DNA of 64,000 nt. Source: Streptomyces venezuelae. Its GTDB lineage: Bacteria; Actinomycetota; Actinomycetes; Streptomycetales; Streptomycetaceae. Under the pieces are notes generated by a model. It was not told where the DNA came from. It was given only the letters and a program-made list of their open reading frames with translations, and did not search any database. Every line of letters begins with the position of its first letter. The stretch's first letter is position 1. The DNA lies in NCBI RefSeq assembly GCF_008642355.1, contig NZ_CP029193.1, positions 6,348,001 through 6,412,000 on the forward strand, read 5' to 3'. Below, piece by piece: positions 17,400 to 25,147 of this stretch. The position numbers were made by a program, and so were the translations under genes.

Positions 17400-18563
17400 A
17401 TGACGGTGCATTCCCGAAAGCCGGCCGCCGAGCCATCGGCGGCCCTGGACCGGCCGCAGGTCACCCAACTGCGCCTGTCCGCCTTCGCAGGACACCGCGC
17501 CGCGGTGCTCCCGCTCGGCCCGATGACGCTGCTCACCGGTCCGAGCGGCAGCGGAAAGAGCAGCGCGCTCGGTGCGTACGAGGCGCTGGCACGGCTCTGC
17601 GCAGGTGCGGAACTGCCCGACGTCTTCGCCGATCCCGTGGCGTGCGTTCCCGAGCGCGCCCGCGCCGACGGGCAGCGGCGGCGCGGCTTCCGCATCGGCT
17701 GCACGGTCGACGGACCCGCCGGGCCCGTCCGGCTCGACCTCGCCGTGCAGGCCGAGCCCGAACTGCGCGTCGTGGGCGAGCGGCTGACCCGCGGCGACCT
17801 CGTGCTCCTGGAGACCGCGCTGCGCGACCCCGGACGGCGCGTCGTGCAGGCTGCCTGGCACACCGCGGGCGCGACTCCCGTGACGCGCGCCCCCATGCCG
17901 GACGACCGGCTCGGCACGGCCCTCGTGCCGCTGCGCGTCGCGGGCAAGACCGACGGGCAGCGCCTCGTGCTCGCGGCGGCGGAACAGGTCGTCGTCGCGC
18001 TGCGCTCGGCGTACGTGTGCGATCCGCGGCCCAGCCGCATGCGCGCCCCCGTCCCGGCCGGACTCATCGGCTCCGGCCGCCTCCTGGGCGGCTGCGACAA
18101 CCTCGCCGAAGTCCTGTGGCGCACTCGCGCCGAGTGCGCGGTCCGCCACGCCATGCTGGTCTCGGCGGTGCGGTCCGGGTGCGCGGGACCGGTCGCGGAC
18201 ATCGTCGCCGAGGAGGTGGAGGACGGCGCGGTGCACGCCTACATCGACCGGGGCGGCGGGGTGCGCACGCCCCTCGGGCGGCTCGGCGACGGCGAGTTGA
18301 GGTACCTGGCGCTGGCGCTGGTGCTGTTGACCGGTACCGGTGTGCTGGCCGTCGATCCGGTGGCCGAGGTACCGCAGGCGTACCAGAGCCTGACGATCCT
18401 CGCCGACGGACTCGACCGGCGCCTCGACGCACGGCAGGTGCGGACCCTCGGGGAGCTGGCGGCGCGCACCTGCGGACGCGGGCACATCAGGCTGGTGGGG
18501 GCGGTGGGGGACGCGTCCTGGGCGGCGGACGCGGGGGCCTCGGTGGTAGACCTGGAGCCGTGA
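17400..18563 (+). CDS. AAA-family ATP-binding protein
   Basis: A protein of 387 residues from ATG 17400; a GTG at 17373 would add nine residues. The N-terminal part has an SMC/RecF-like layout: a short strand (LRLSAFAGHRAAVLPLG), then the Walker A motif GPSGSGKSS near residue 42. Near the C-terminus, LGDGELRYLALALVLL resembles the ABC-type signature region, and VLAVDPVAEVPQ is where Walker B should be, but the usual hydrophobic-D-E-P is degenerate. This suggests weak or altered hydrolysis. Its stop overlaps the GTG of the mazG-like gene (GTGA), so the two are translationally coupled. Function is unknown; a role in sensing or DNA-end handling is only a guess. Confidence 0.75.
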   Translation: MTVHSRKPAAEPSAALDRPQVTQLRLSAFAGHRAAVLPLGPMTLLTGPSGSGKSSALGAYEALARLCAGAELPDVFADPVACVPERARADGQRRRGFRIGCTVDGPAGPVRLDLAVQAEPELRVVGERLTRGDLVLLETALRDPGRRVVQAAWHTAGATPVTRAPMPDDRLGTALVPLRVAGKTDGQRLVLAAAEQVVVALRSAYVCDPRPSRMRAPVPAGLIGSGRLLGGCDNLAEVLWRTRAECAVRHAMLVSAVRSGCAGPVADIVAEEVEDGAVHAYIDRGGGVRTPLGRLGDGELRYLALALVLLTGTGVLAVDPVAEVPQAYQSLTILADGLDRRLDARQVRTLGELAARTCGRGHIRLVGAVGDASWAADAGASVVDLEP

Positions 18564-18904
18564 CGGAACGACTTGACGTGGCGGTACTGCAGCGCAGGCT
18601 GGCCGATTTCGCGACGGCGCGCGACTGGGAGCAGTACCACACCCCGAAGAACCTGGCCGCGGCGCTCAGTGTGGAGGCCTCCGAACTGGTCGAGATCTTC
18701 CAGTGGTTGACGCCGGAGGAGTCGGCGCGGGTGATGCGGGACCCGGACACGGCGCCCCGCGTGCGGGACGAGGTGGCCGACGTCCTCGCGTATCTGCTGC
18801 AGTTCTGCGAGGTCCTCGGAATCGACGCGCTGGCGGCTCTCGCGGCGAAGATCGAGCGGAACGAGTCGCGTTTTCCGGTGCGGGAGGTCCCTGAATCGCG
18901 CTGA
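18560..18904 (+). CDS. MazG-like nucleotide pyrophosphohydrolase
   Basis: A 114-residue single-domain MazG/dCTPase-type all-alpha pyrophosphohydrolase, which cleaves nucleoside triphosphates to monophosphates. The metal-binding E-x3-E and D-E-x2-D motifs are in LSVEASELVEIFQW (residues about 37-50) and RDEVADVLAYLLQF (about 71-84). GTG 18560 overlaps the stop of the upstream ATPase gene. Length is typical of the short MazG-like group, often called house-cleaning enzymes. The coupled ATPase may be a partner, but that is inferred from the layout only. Confidence 0.9.
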   Translation: MTERLDVAVLQRRLADFATARDWEQYHTPKNLAAALSVEASELVEIFQWLTPEESARVMRDPDTAPRVRDEVADVLAYLLQFCEVLGIDALAALAAKIERNESRFPVREVPESR

Positions 18905-19126
18905 TCGGCGCCCGTGCGGTGCCTCCCCCAGGCGGCCTTCGATCTTGCGATCCGGCATTTTCGTCACTCTCCGGAGTGGATGGCTTGTCCAATCTCGACT
19001 GTGTGTCCACAGATTTCGGTCCTGCCCTGGCTTTTCGCCCGGATGGGCCTCACTCTGGGTAGTGGACAGGGGAGTTCGGGCAAGCGTGCGGTGAGTGCGC
19101 GCGGGATGCGGGATGGAGGGGCCGGG

Positions 19127-19609
19127 ATGAACGCGACGCGGCTCATCGAGGCGAACCGCCGCGCTCTGGCGCGCAGCCAGGATCCCGCTGACATCGTCGT
19201 GGAGGTCTGGCAGTCGCAGGCGCTCGCTCAGGCGATCGGCAACCACCTCGCGGTCGCGGGGCCTCCCGAGTTACGGAGCGAGGCGCTGGGCCTGAGCGAA
19301 GTCGGCGGCAGAGCCTGCGGAGTGCTCGACGCCCCGCGCCTCGGGGTGGAGGACATACGGGCGGCGCGGCTGACGGGGACAGGCGACGCGCACGAGGTGC
19401 TGCTCGGGCTCGGCAGGCTCCTCGGGGAGGTCGGCATCGCACTCGTCGGTGTCGCCATGGGGGCCGAGGAAGAGGGGGTGTACTGGCAGTGCATGGAGGC
19501 GATCGACGCGGCGGACGAGTCCAGGGACCGTGTGCTGGAGATGCTGCGCAGGCTCGCGGTGCGGGCGGAGGGCCTGCCGGAACCCGACTCGGCGGCGGGC
19601 CCGGCATGA
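19127..19609 (+). CDS. Conserved Streptomyces hypothetical protein (possibly DUF6099)
   Basis: ATG 19127 lies behind GGATGGAGGGG, a good ribosome binding site; the reading frame is open upstream but without support. The 160-residue product is soluble and mostly helical, with MNATRLIEANRRALARS at the start, an AIGNHLAVAGPPELR segment, and a conserved-looking VYWQCMEAIDAADESRDRV near residue 120. I believe proteins of this kind are filed as DUF6099 in Streptomyces, but I am not certain of the number. No catalytic motif, signal peptide or membrane segment is seen. It is a lone gene, convergent with the small acidic protein at 19693-19995. Confidence 0.65.
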   Translation: MNATRLIEANRRALARSQDPADIVVEVWQSQALAQAIGNHLAVAGPPELRSEALGLSEVGGRACGVLDAPRLGVEDIRAARLTGTGDAHEVLLGLGRLLGEVGIALVGVAMGAEEEGVYWQCMEAIDAADESRDRVLEMLRRLAVRAEGLPEPDSAAGPA

Positions 19610-19692
19610 CAGGACCCCCGGCCGGCCCCGCGCCGGGAGGCGGGGCCGCGGAGGTCGGTCGCGGAGCTCGGAGGGGGCGCCGGGTGGTGGTG

Positions 19693-19995
19693 TCAGAAGC
19701 CGCTGTGGCTGTCGTCACCCCGGGGGTGGGACACCGGGGCGGGGGTGCCGGAGGCGGTGGGGCCGGAGGTGTCGGGGTCGCAGGCACCGGGGTCGGAGGA
19801 GGTGACGGATCCGGAGGGTGCCGTCGACTGTTGCAGGTCGGCGTCGAGCTGGGTCAGGTCCGCGTTGAGCGCGGCCATCAGCTCCTCCATCTGCTGCAGC
19901 AGGCCCTTTGGTGGCTGCTGCGCGGGTACGGACGCGTCGTGCGCTTCTGCCTGTGCGGGCGCGGCCTCCTGGTCGGGCACGGCTTCCTGGGACAT
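19693..19995 (-). CDS. Small acidic hypothetical protein (100 aa)
   Basis: A 100-residue, Ala/Gln/Asp/Pro-rich protein from ATG 19995. The middle, GLLQQMEELMAALNADLTQL plus DADLQQ (residues about 31-57), is predicted to be a single amphipathic helix or short coiled coil, flanked by disordered ends. There are no cysteines apart from one in the tail, no signal peptide and no membrane segment. A short coiled coil with disordered ends suits a small adaptor or scaffold protein. No family is recognised. Confidence 0.5.
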   Translation of the reverse strand: MSQEAVPDQEAAPAQAEAHDASVPAQQPPKGLLQQMEELMAALNADLTQLDADLQQSTAPSGSVTSSDPGACDPDTSGPTASGTPAPVSHPRGDDSHSGF

Positions 19996-20243
19996 GACGG
20001 CCTCCTCGGCCCTCGCCCTCCCGAAGGGGACGGGCAGTTGACGCGGGCGACGCCCCGGCAGCGGCCGCCGGCGCGGGTGCCGGGCGGTCCGGCACCGCCC
20101 GAGCCAACGATCACCCGTCGGACGGGGTCACTGCACGCGGGCCCGTGCCGCCGCCGTGTTGACGGTTTTTCACCCGACCGGGGCGGTGGGGGAACGGCGG
20201 GACCGGCGGGGTTGACAGGCGTTCGAGCGTGCAGGATGGAGCC

Positions 20244-21167
20244 ATGGATCTTCGAATCTTCACCGAGCCCCAGCAAGGGGCCACCTACGACACCCTGCTC
20301 ACTGTCGCCAAGGCCACCGAGGACCTCGGGTTCGACGCGTTCTTCCGCTCGGACCACTACCTCCGCATGGGGTCCTCCGACGGCCTGCCGGGCCCCACGG
20401 ACGCATGGATCACGCTCGCCGGGCTCGCCAGGGAGACCAAGCGCATCAGGCTGGGCACGCTGATGACGGCAGGCACGTTCCGGCTGCCGGGTGTGCTCGC
20501 GATCCAGGTGGCGCAGGTCGACCAGATGTCGGGCGGCCGGGTCGAACTCGGGCTCGGCGCGGGCTGGTTCGAGGACGAGCACAAGGCGTACGGCATTCCG
20601 TTCCCCAAGGAGAAGTTCGCCCGCCTGGAGGAGCAGCTGCAGATCGTCACCGGACTGTGGGGCACGGAGGTCGGCCAGACCTTCAGCCACGACGGAAAGC
20701 ACTACCAACTCACCGACTCCCCGGCCCTGCCCAAGCCCGCGCAGGCCAAGGTGCCCGTCCTGATCGGCGGCCACGGCGCGACCCGCACGCCGCGCCTCGC
20801 CGCGCAGTTCGCCGACGAGTTCAACATCCCCTTCGCCTCCGTCGAGGACAGCGAGCGGCAGTTCGGGCGGGTCCGTGCCGCCGCCGAGCAGGCCGGGCGC
20901 AAGGGCAGCGACCTGGTGTACTCCAGCGCGTTGGTGGTGTGCGTCGGCAAGGACGACGCGGAGGTCGCACGGCGTGCCGCGGCGATCGGCCGCGACGTGG
21001 ACGAACTCAAGGCGAACGGGCTCGCGGGTTCCCCGGCCGAGGTGGTCGACAAGATCGGGCGGTACGAGGCGATCGGCGCGAGCCGCATCTACCTCCAGTG
21101 CCTGGACCTCGCCGACCTGGACCACTTGGAGATCATCTCCTCGCAGGTGCAGTCGCAGCTGTCGTAG
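20244..21167 (+). CDS. LLM-class F420-dependent oxidoreductase
   Basis: A 307-residue TIM-barrel protein of the luciferase-like monooxygenase superfamily, F420-dependent group. It shows FDAFFRSDHYLRMG near residue 32 (the SDH-type segment lining the F420 pocket), IRLGTLMTAGTFRLPGVLA around 68-86, GGRVELGLGAGWFEDEHKAYG near 98-118 and PVLIGGHGATRTPRLAAQFAD further on. ATG 20244 is preceded by CAGGATGGAG. A TTGACA at 20212-20217 may be its -35 box, in which case the transcript has little or no leader. The substrate is unknown. It is followed by a strong hairpin at 21190-21228. Confidence 0.9.
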   Translation: MDLRIFTEPQQGATYDTLLTVAKATEDLGFDAFFRSDHYLRMGSSDGLPGPTDAWITLAGLARETKRIRLGTLMTAGTFRLPGVLAIQVAQVDQMSGGRVELGLGAGWFEDEHKAYGIPFPKEKFARLEEQLQIVTGLWGTEVGQTFSHDGKHYQLTDSPALPKPAQAKVPVLIGGHGATRTPRLAAQFADEFNIPFASVEDSERQFGRVRAAAEQAGRKGSDLVYSSALVVCVGKDDAEVARRAAAIGRDVDELKANGLAGSPAEVVDKIGRYEAIGASRIYLQCLDLADLDHLEIISSQVQSQLS

Positions 21168-21189
21168 ACGACGGTCGGCCCCCTTTGAC

Positions 21190-21228
21190 GTGGCCGCCGG
21201 GCTCACCCCTCCGGTGCCCGGCGGCCAC
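21190..21228 (+). terminator. Hairpin terminator after the F420 oxidoreductase
   Basis: GTGGCCGCCGGGC (21190-21202) and GCCCGGCGGCCAC (21216-21228) form a perfect 13-bp stem with a 13-base loop, followed by TTTGT. It lies 22 bases after the stop codon and before the eshA leader, isolating the two transcription units. Confidence 0.85.
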
Positions 21229-21508
21229 TTTGTGTGGTGAGGACAGGTGGAGGACAGGCAACGGGGCGCGGTCGACGGAGCGTGCGGGCTCTGTGCACGG
21301 TCGGGAGGCCGAATAAACCTATTGGGCGACAAGATCGCCGTATCGAGGTAACTGAGCAACATACCCAGGCGAGTTGGGCGAAACGGCAGTTAGCGTTCCC
21401 AGCGGATCCGGTCGCTTTCCCGGGTTCGCCCCTGTTTCTCCCCGTGTATCCGCATGCCCTCGCATGCCGCCGTATGTCTCCGCACGTCGTAAAGGAGAGC
21501 TCGCCCCG
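21229..21508 (+). promoter_or_regulatory. Leader and promoter region of the eshA operon
   Basis: About 280 bp without a gene. It contains a relatively AT-richer stretch (AATAAACCTATTGGGCGAC, from 21312) that may hold the promoter. An eight-base direct repeat TTGGGCGA occurs at 21322-21329 and 21374-21381. A run of 10-bp units (21441-21490) leads straight into the ribosome binding site AAAGGAG at 21491. No confident -35/-10 pair can be chosen. Confidence 0.45.
21441..21490 (+). repeat. Five in-phase 10-bp units in the eshA leader
   Basis: The leader reads as five consecutive ten-base units: CCCGTGTATC, CGCATGCCCT, CGCATGCCGC, CGTATGTCTC and CGCACGTCGT, with the shared pattern CGyrygy. The series ends exactly at the ribosome binding site AAAGGAG. 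A 10-bp period equals one helical turn. Confidence 0.6.
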
Positions 21509-22921
21509 ATGACCGTTGAGACCAGCCCGGACGAGCGGCTGGAGCCTGCTCCGCGGACCAGCCTGAGCACCGAGGCCGCCCGCAACCTCGCCACCACGAC
21601 CAAGTCCGCCCCCCAGATGCAGGAGATCACCTCACGGTGGCTGCTGCGGATGCTGCCATGGGTGGAGACCAAGGGCGGCACCTACCGGGTGAACCGGCGG
21701 CTGACCTACACCGTCGGCGACGGCTGCATCGAGTTCCTCCAGGACGGTGCCGACGTCCGGGTGGTGCCGCGGGAGCTGGGCGAACTGGCCCTGCTGCGCG
21801 GCTTCGACGATGTCGACGTGCTGTCGGCGATCGCCGACCGGTTCGTGCAGCGCGACTTCCGCGCGGGTGAGGTGCTGGTCGAACGCGGCGCCCCCGCCGA
21901 GCACATCCACCTGATCGCGCACGGCCGGATCAAGCAGACCTCCGTCGGCAAGTACGGCGACGAGGTGGCCGTCGCCGTACTTGCCGACGGAGGCCGGTTC
22001 GGTGACGACGCGCTCCTCGACGACGGCGCGCGGTGGGGCTTCACCGCCACCGCCGAGACGTCCGGCACACTGCTGACCCTGTCCCGCTCCGACTTCGCCG
22101 CCCTCACGTCGTCCGCGCCGAGCCTGCGAGCACACCTCGCGGAGTTCGCCTCGCGGTCCGTGCCGCGGCAGACGCGGCACGGCGAGGCCGAGATCGCGAT
22201 GTCGGCGGGGCACGTCGGTGAGGTGAAGCTGCCGGGTTCCTTCGTGGACTACGAAGCGCACCCGAGGGAGTACGAACTCTCCGTCGCGCAGACCGTTCTG
22301 CGGGTCCACACGAGGGTCGCCGACCTCTACAACGGCCCGATGAACCAGACCGAGGAACAGCTCAGGCTCACCGTCGAGGCGCTGCGCGAGCGCCAGGAGC
22401 ACGAGCTGATCAACAACCGTGAGTTCGGTCTGCTCCACAACGCGGCCTTCAAGCAGCGGATCCAGCCCCACTCCGGCGCGCCCACGCCGGACGACCTCGA
22501 TGATCTGCTCTGCCGCAGGCGCGGCACCAAGTTCTTCCTGGCCCACCCCAGGACCATCGCGGCCATCGGCTGGGGCTTCAACGCGTACGGGGTCTACCCG
22601 GACAACGTCGACCTCGGCGGCCAGCAGGTCCCCGCCTGGCGCGGCGTACCGATTCTGCCGTGCAACAAGATCCCCATCACCGAGGACAACACCAGCTCGA
22701 TCCTCGCGATGCGTACGGGCGAGGACAACCAGGGCGTGATCGGGCTGCACCAGACCGGGCTGCCGGAGGAGTACGAGCCGGGCCTCTCGGTGCGCTTCAT
22801 GGGCATGAGCGAGCAGGCGATCATCTCGTACCTGGTCACGGCGTACTACTCGGCGGCCGTCCTGCTGCCCGACGCGCTCGGCGTCCTGGAGAACGTGCAG
22901 ATCGGCCGCAGGCGCGACTAG
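21509..22921 (+). CDS. eshA: Family 2B encapsulin shell protein with cyclic-nucleotide-binding domain (EshA)
   Basis: A 470-residue shell protein from ATG 21509 with AAAGGAG upstream. It is homologous to EshA, the HK97-fold Family 2B encapsulin of streptomycetes that assembles a protein nanocompartment in the cytosol. A cNMP-binding domain is inserted at about residues 110-215 ([20 protein letters not shown], then GRFGDDALL and a [10 protein letters not shown] end). The C-terminal half carries the shell fold, with [20 protein letters not shown] and [16 protein letters not shown], and ends near [14 protein letters not shown]. The next gene, 47 bp downstream, encodes 2-methylisoborneol synthase, the known cargo type. 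A perfect 23-bp inverted repeat lies inside the nucleotide-binding domain (21939-21993). Confidence 0.94.
   Translation: MTVETSPDERLEPAPRTSLSTEAARNLATTTKSAPQMQEITSRWLLRMLPWVETKGGTYRVNRRLTYTVGDGCIEFLQDGADVRVVPRELGELALLRGFDDVDVLSAIADRFVQRDFRAGEVLVERGAPAEHIHLIAHGRIKQTSVGKYGDEVAVAVLADGGRFGDDALLDDGARWGFTATAETSGTLLTLSRSDFAALTSSAPSLRAHLAEFASRSVPRQTRHGEAEIAMSAGHVGEVKLPGSFVDYEAHPREYELSVAQTVLRVHTRVADLYNGPMNQTEEQLRLTVEALRERQEHELINNREFGLLHNAAFKQRIQPHSGAPTPDDLDDLLCRRRGTKFFLAHPRTIAAIGWGFNAYGVYPDNVDLGGQQVPAWRGVPILPCNKIPITEDNTSSILAMRTGEDNQGVIGLHQTGLPEEYEPGLSVRFMGMSEQAIISYLVTAYYSAAVLLPDALGVLENVQIGRRRD
21939..21993. repeat. Perfect 23-bp inverted repeat within the eshA coding sequence
   Basis: Bases 21939-21961 (CCTCCGTCGGCAAGTACGGC then GAC) are the exact reverse complement of 21971-21993 (GTCGCCGTACTTGCCGACGG then AGG), with a nine-base loop between. 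The two arms encode TSVGKYGD and VAVLADGG in the cyclic-nucleotide-binding domain (about residues 144-162). In RNA this would be a very stable stem-loop. Codon choice alone seems unlikely to give 23 matching pairs. Confidence 0.95.
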
Positions 22922-22968
22922 GACCGTTCTTCCGGTGAGTCGCCCGTCATCACATTAAGGAGCTACGG

Positions 22969-24201
22969 ATGCCCGATCCCGGGCTGCCCACCCTGCATCC
23001 GAACCCCGCCCTCGAAAGGATTCTGCGCGGCCCGAGCGGCCTGGGCACGGCGGGGCTGCACCTGGGCGGGGCGCGGGTGCCGGTGGAGGCCGCGAGCGGG
23101 GCGGAGCCGGTCGCGTCGTCCGCACCGGGCGAACAGGTCGAGCCGGTCGCAACGGTCGAGCCGGTCGAATCGGCCGGACCCGTCGAACCCCTCGAACCCC
23201 TCGAACCCGTCGAACCTGCTGAGGGGACGCCGATTCCGGGGCTTTACCATCACGCCGTGCCGGAGCCCGATCCGGCGCGCGTGGCCGAGGTGAGCCGACG
23301 GATCAAGGCGTGGGCCGTGGACGAGGTCCAGGCGTTCCCGCCGGAGTGGGAGGACCAGTTCGACGGCTTCTCCGTCGGGCGCTACATGGTCGCCTGCCAC
23401 CCGGACGCCCCCTCCGTCGACCACCTGATGATCGCCACCCGGCTGATGGTCGCCGAGAACGCCGTCGACGACTGCTACTGCGAGGACCACGGCGGCTCGC
23501 CCGTCGGCCTCGGCAGCCGCCTGCTGCTGGCCCACACCGCCCTCGATGACCTGCACACGACGGAGGAGTACGAACCGGCGTGGCGGGAGTCGCTCACGGC
23601 GGACGCGCCGCGCCGCGCGTACCGCTCCGCCATGACGTACTTCCTCCAGCACGCCTCGCCGTCCCAGGCCGACCGTTATCGGCACGACATGGCCCGCCTG
23701 CACCTGGGCTACCTCGCCGAGGCCGCGTGGGCCGAGACGGACCACGTGCCCGAGGTGTGGGAGTACCTGGCGATGCGCCAGTTCAACAACTTCCGCCCCT
23801 GCCCCACCATCACCGACACCGTCGGTGGCTACGAGCTGCCGGCCGACCTCCACGCCCTGGCGGCCATGCAGCGGGTCATCGCCCTCGCGGGCAACGCCAC
23901 CACCGTGGTGAACGACCTGTACTCGTACACCAAGGAACTCGACAGCCCCGGCCGTCACCTGAACCTGCCCGTAGTGATCGCCGAACGGGAGGGCATCTCC
24001 GACCGGGACGCCTACCTGAAGGGGGTCGAGGTCCACAACGACCTGATGCACGCCTTCGAGGCGGAAGCGGCGGCCCTCGCGGCGGCCTGCCCCGTCCCGA
24101 GCGTGCTGCGCTTCCTGCGGGGAGTGGCCGTGTGGGTCGACGGCAACCACTACTGGCATCAGACCAACACCTACCGATACAGCCTGCCCGACTTCTGGTA
24201 A
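22969..24201 (+). CDS. 2-methylisoborneol synthase (terpene cyclase)
   Basis: A 410-residue class I terpene cyclase that converts 2-methyl-geranyl diphosphate to the earthy odorant 2-methylisoborneol. The catalytic domain spans about residues 95-410. It has the Mg-binding DDCYCED at 167-173, which is the variant used by this enzyme, and the NSE/DTE-type motif NDLYSYTKE at 315-323. The RY pair of the family is in TYRYSLPDFW at the end. The first 90 residues are disordered and rich in E, P and V, with EPVE/EPLE repeats at about 55-82; in Family 2B systems such N-terminal extensions direct cargo into the shell. ATG 22969 follows AAGGAG. It lies between the shell gene and the precursor-making methyltransferase. 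Confidence 0.96.
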   Translation: MPDPGLPTLHPNPALERILRGPSGLGTAGLHLGGARVPVEAASGAEPVASSAPGEQVEPVATVEPVESAGPVEPLEPLEPVEPAEGTPIPGLYHHAVPEPDPARVAEVSRRIKAWAVDEVQAFPPEWEDQFDGFSVGRYMVACHPDAPSVDHLMIATRLMVAENAVDDCYCEDHGGSPVGLGSRLLLAHTALDDLHTTEEYEPAWRESLTADAPRRAYRSAMTYFLQHASPSQADRYRHDMARLHLGYLAEAAWAETDHVPEVWEYLAMRQFNNFRPCPTITDTVGGYELPADLHALAAMQRVIALAGNATTVVNDLYSYTKELDSPGRHLNLPVVIAEREGISDRDAYLKGVEVHNDLMHAFEAEAAALAAACPVPSVLRFLRGVAVWVDGNHYWHQTNTYRYSLPDFW

Positions 24202-24218
24202 GAGGAGCCGACACCACC

Positions 24219-25097
24219 GTGACCAGCACTGATCTCGCCAACGGTACGTCCCTGTCCATCCCCGCTCCGGCATCCCCCTACCAAGGGGACATCGCCCGCT
24301 ACTGGGACGGGGAGGCCAGGCCGGTGAACCTGCGCCTCGGCGACGTCGACGGGCTCTACCACCACCACTACGGCGTCGGGGACGTCGACCAGGACGCGTT
24401 GGGTGACGCGGCCGACAGCGAGTACGAGAAGAGGCTGATCGCCGAGCTCCACCGGCTGGAGTCGGCGCAGACCGACGTGCTCCTCGACCAGCTCGGACCG
24501 GTCGGGCGCGACGACACGGTCGTGGACGCGGGGTGCGGGCGCGGCGGCTCGCTGGTCATGGCGCACCAGCGGTTCGGCTGCCGGGCCGAGGGGGTCACCC
24601 TCTCCGCCAAGCAGGCCGACTTCGCCAACCGGCGTGCCCGTGAACTCGGCATGGAGGAGTACGTCCACGCCCGCGTGTGCAACATGCTCGCCACACCGTT
24701 CGAGACGGGCCAGGCCAAGGCCTCGTGGAACAACGAGTCCAGCATGTACGTCGATCTGGACGACCTCTTCGCCGAGCACTCCCGCATCCTCGCGCCCGGC
24801 GGCCGCTACGTGACCATCACCGGCTGCTGGAACCCGCGGTACGGGCAGCCCTCGAAGTGGGTCTCCCAGATCAACGCCCACTTCGAGTGCAACATCCACT
24901 CCCGCAGGGAGTACCTGAAGGCCATGGCCGACAACCGCCTCGTGCCGCAGGCCATCGTCGACCTGACGGACGCCACGCTGCCCTACTGGGAGCTGCGGGC
25001 GACGTCGTCGCTGGTCACCGGCATCGAAGAAGCGTTCATCAACTCGTACAGGGACGGCTCGTTCCAGTACGTGCTGATCGCCGCCGACCGGGTCTGA
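24219..25097 (+). CDS. Geranyl diphosphate 2-C-methyltransferase
   Basis: A 292-residue SAM-dependent methyltransferase that makes 2-methyl-geranyl diphosphate, the substrate of the preceding cyclase. The SAM motif I is VVDAGCGRGGSLVMAH near residues 101-116, followed by RAEGVTLSAKQADFAN. An aspartate/glutamate/asparagine-rich segment WNNESSMYVDLDDLFAEH lies near residues 170-187. GTG 24219 is preceded by AGAGGAG and is only 17 bases after the cyclase stop, so the three genes form one operon. A strong palindromic terminator follows at 25113-25147. It is the final gene of the encapsulin/2-methylisoborneol set, which appears complete. Confidence 0.96.
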   Translation: MTSTDLANGTSLSIPAPASPYQGDIARYWDGEARPVNLRLGDVDGLYHHHYGVGDVDQDALGDAADSEYEKRLIAELHRLESAQTDVLLDQLGPVGRDDTVVDAGCGRGGSLVMAHQRFGCRAEGVTLSAKQADFANRRARELGMEEYVHARVCNMLATPFETGQAKASWNNESSMYVDLDDLFAEHSRILAPGGRYVTITGCWNPRYGQPSKWVSQINAHFECNIHSRREYLKAMADNRLVPQAIVDLTDATLPYWELRATSSLVTGIEEAFINSYRDGSFQYVLIAADRV

Positions 25098-25112
25098 CCC
25101 CAAGGGTGACGT

Positions 25113-25147
25113 GAGGTCCGGGGCCGTCCAGGACGGCCCCGGACCTC
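25113..25147. terminator. Bidirectional palindromic terminator
   Basis: GAGGTCCGGGGCCGTCC at 25113-25129 and its exact reverse complement at 25131-25147 flank one central A, giving a 35-base perfect palindrome. It lies 15 bases after the methyltransferase stop and directly at the 3' end of the convergent CIS operon, so it can serve both. Confidence 0.92.

Noticed and set aside
19611..20243. Plus-strand frame covering 19489-20463
   Set aside because: Gly/Arg-rich translation lacking a start site, overlapping a better-supported small gene on the other strand and the F420 oxidoreductase in another frame.
21240..21508. Riboswitch in the eshA leader
   Set aside because: I could not match the leader to any known riboswitch class; only short direct repeats and the 10-bp units are visible.
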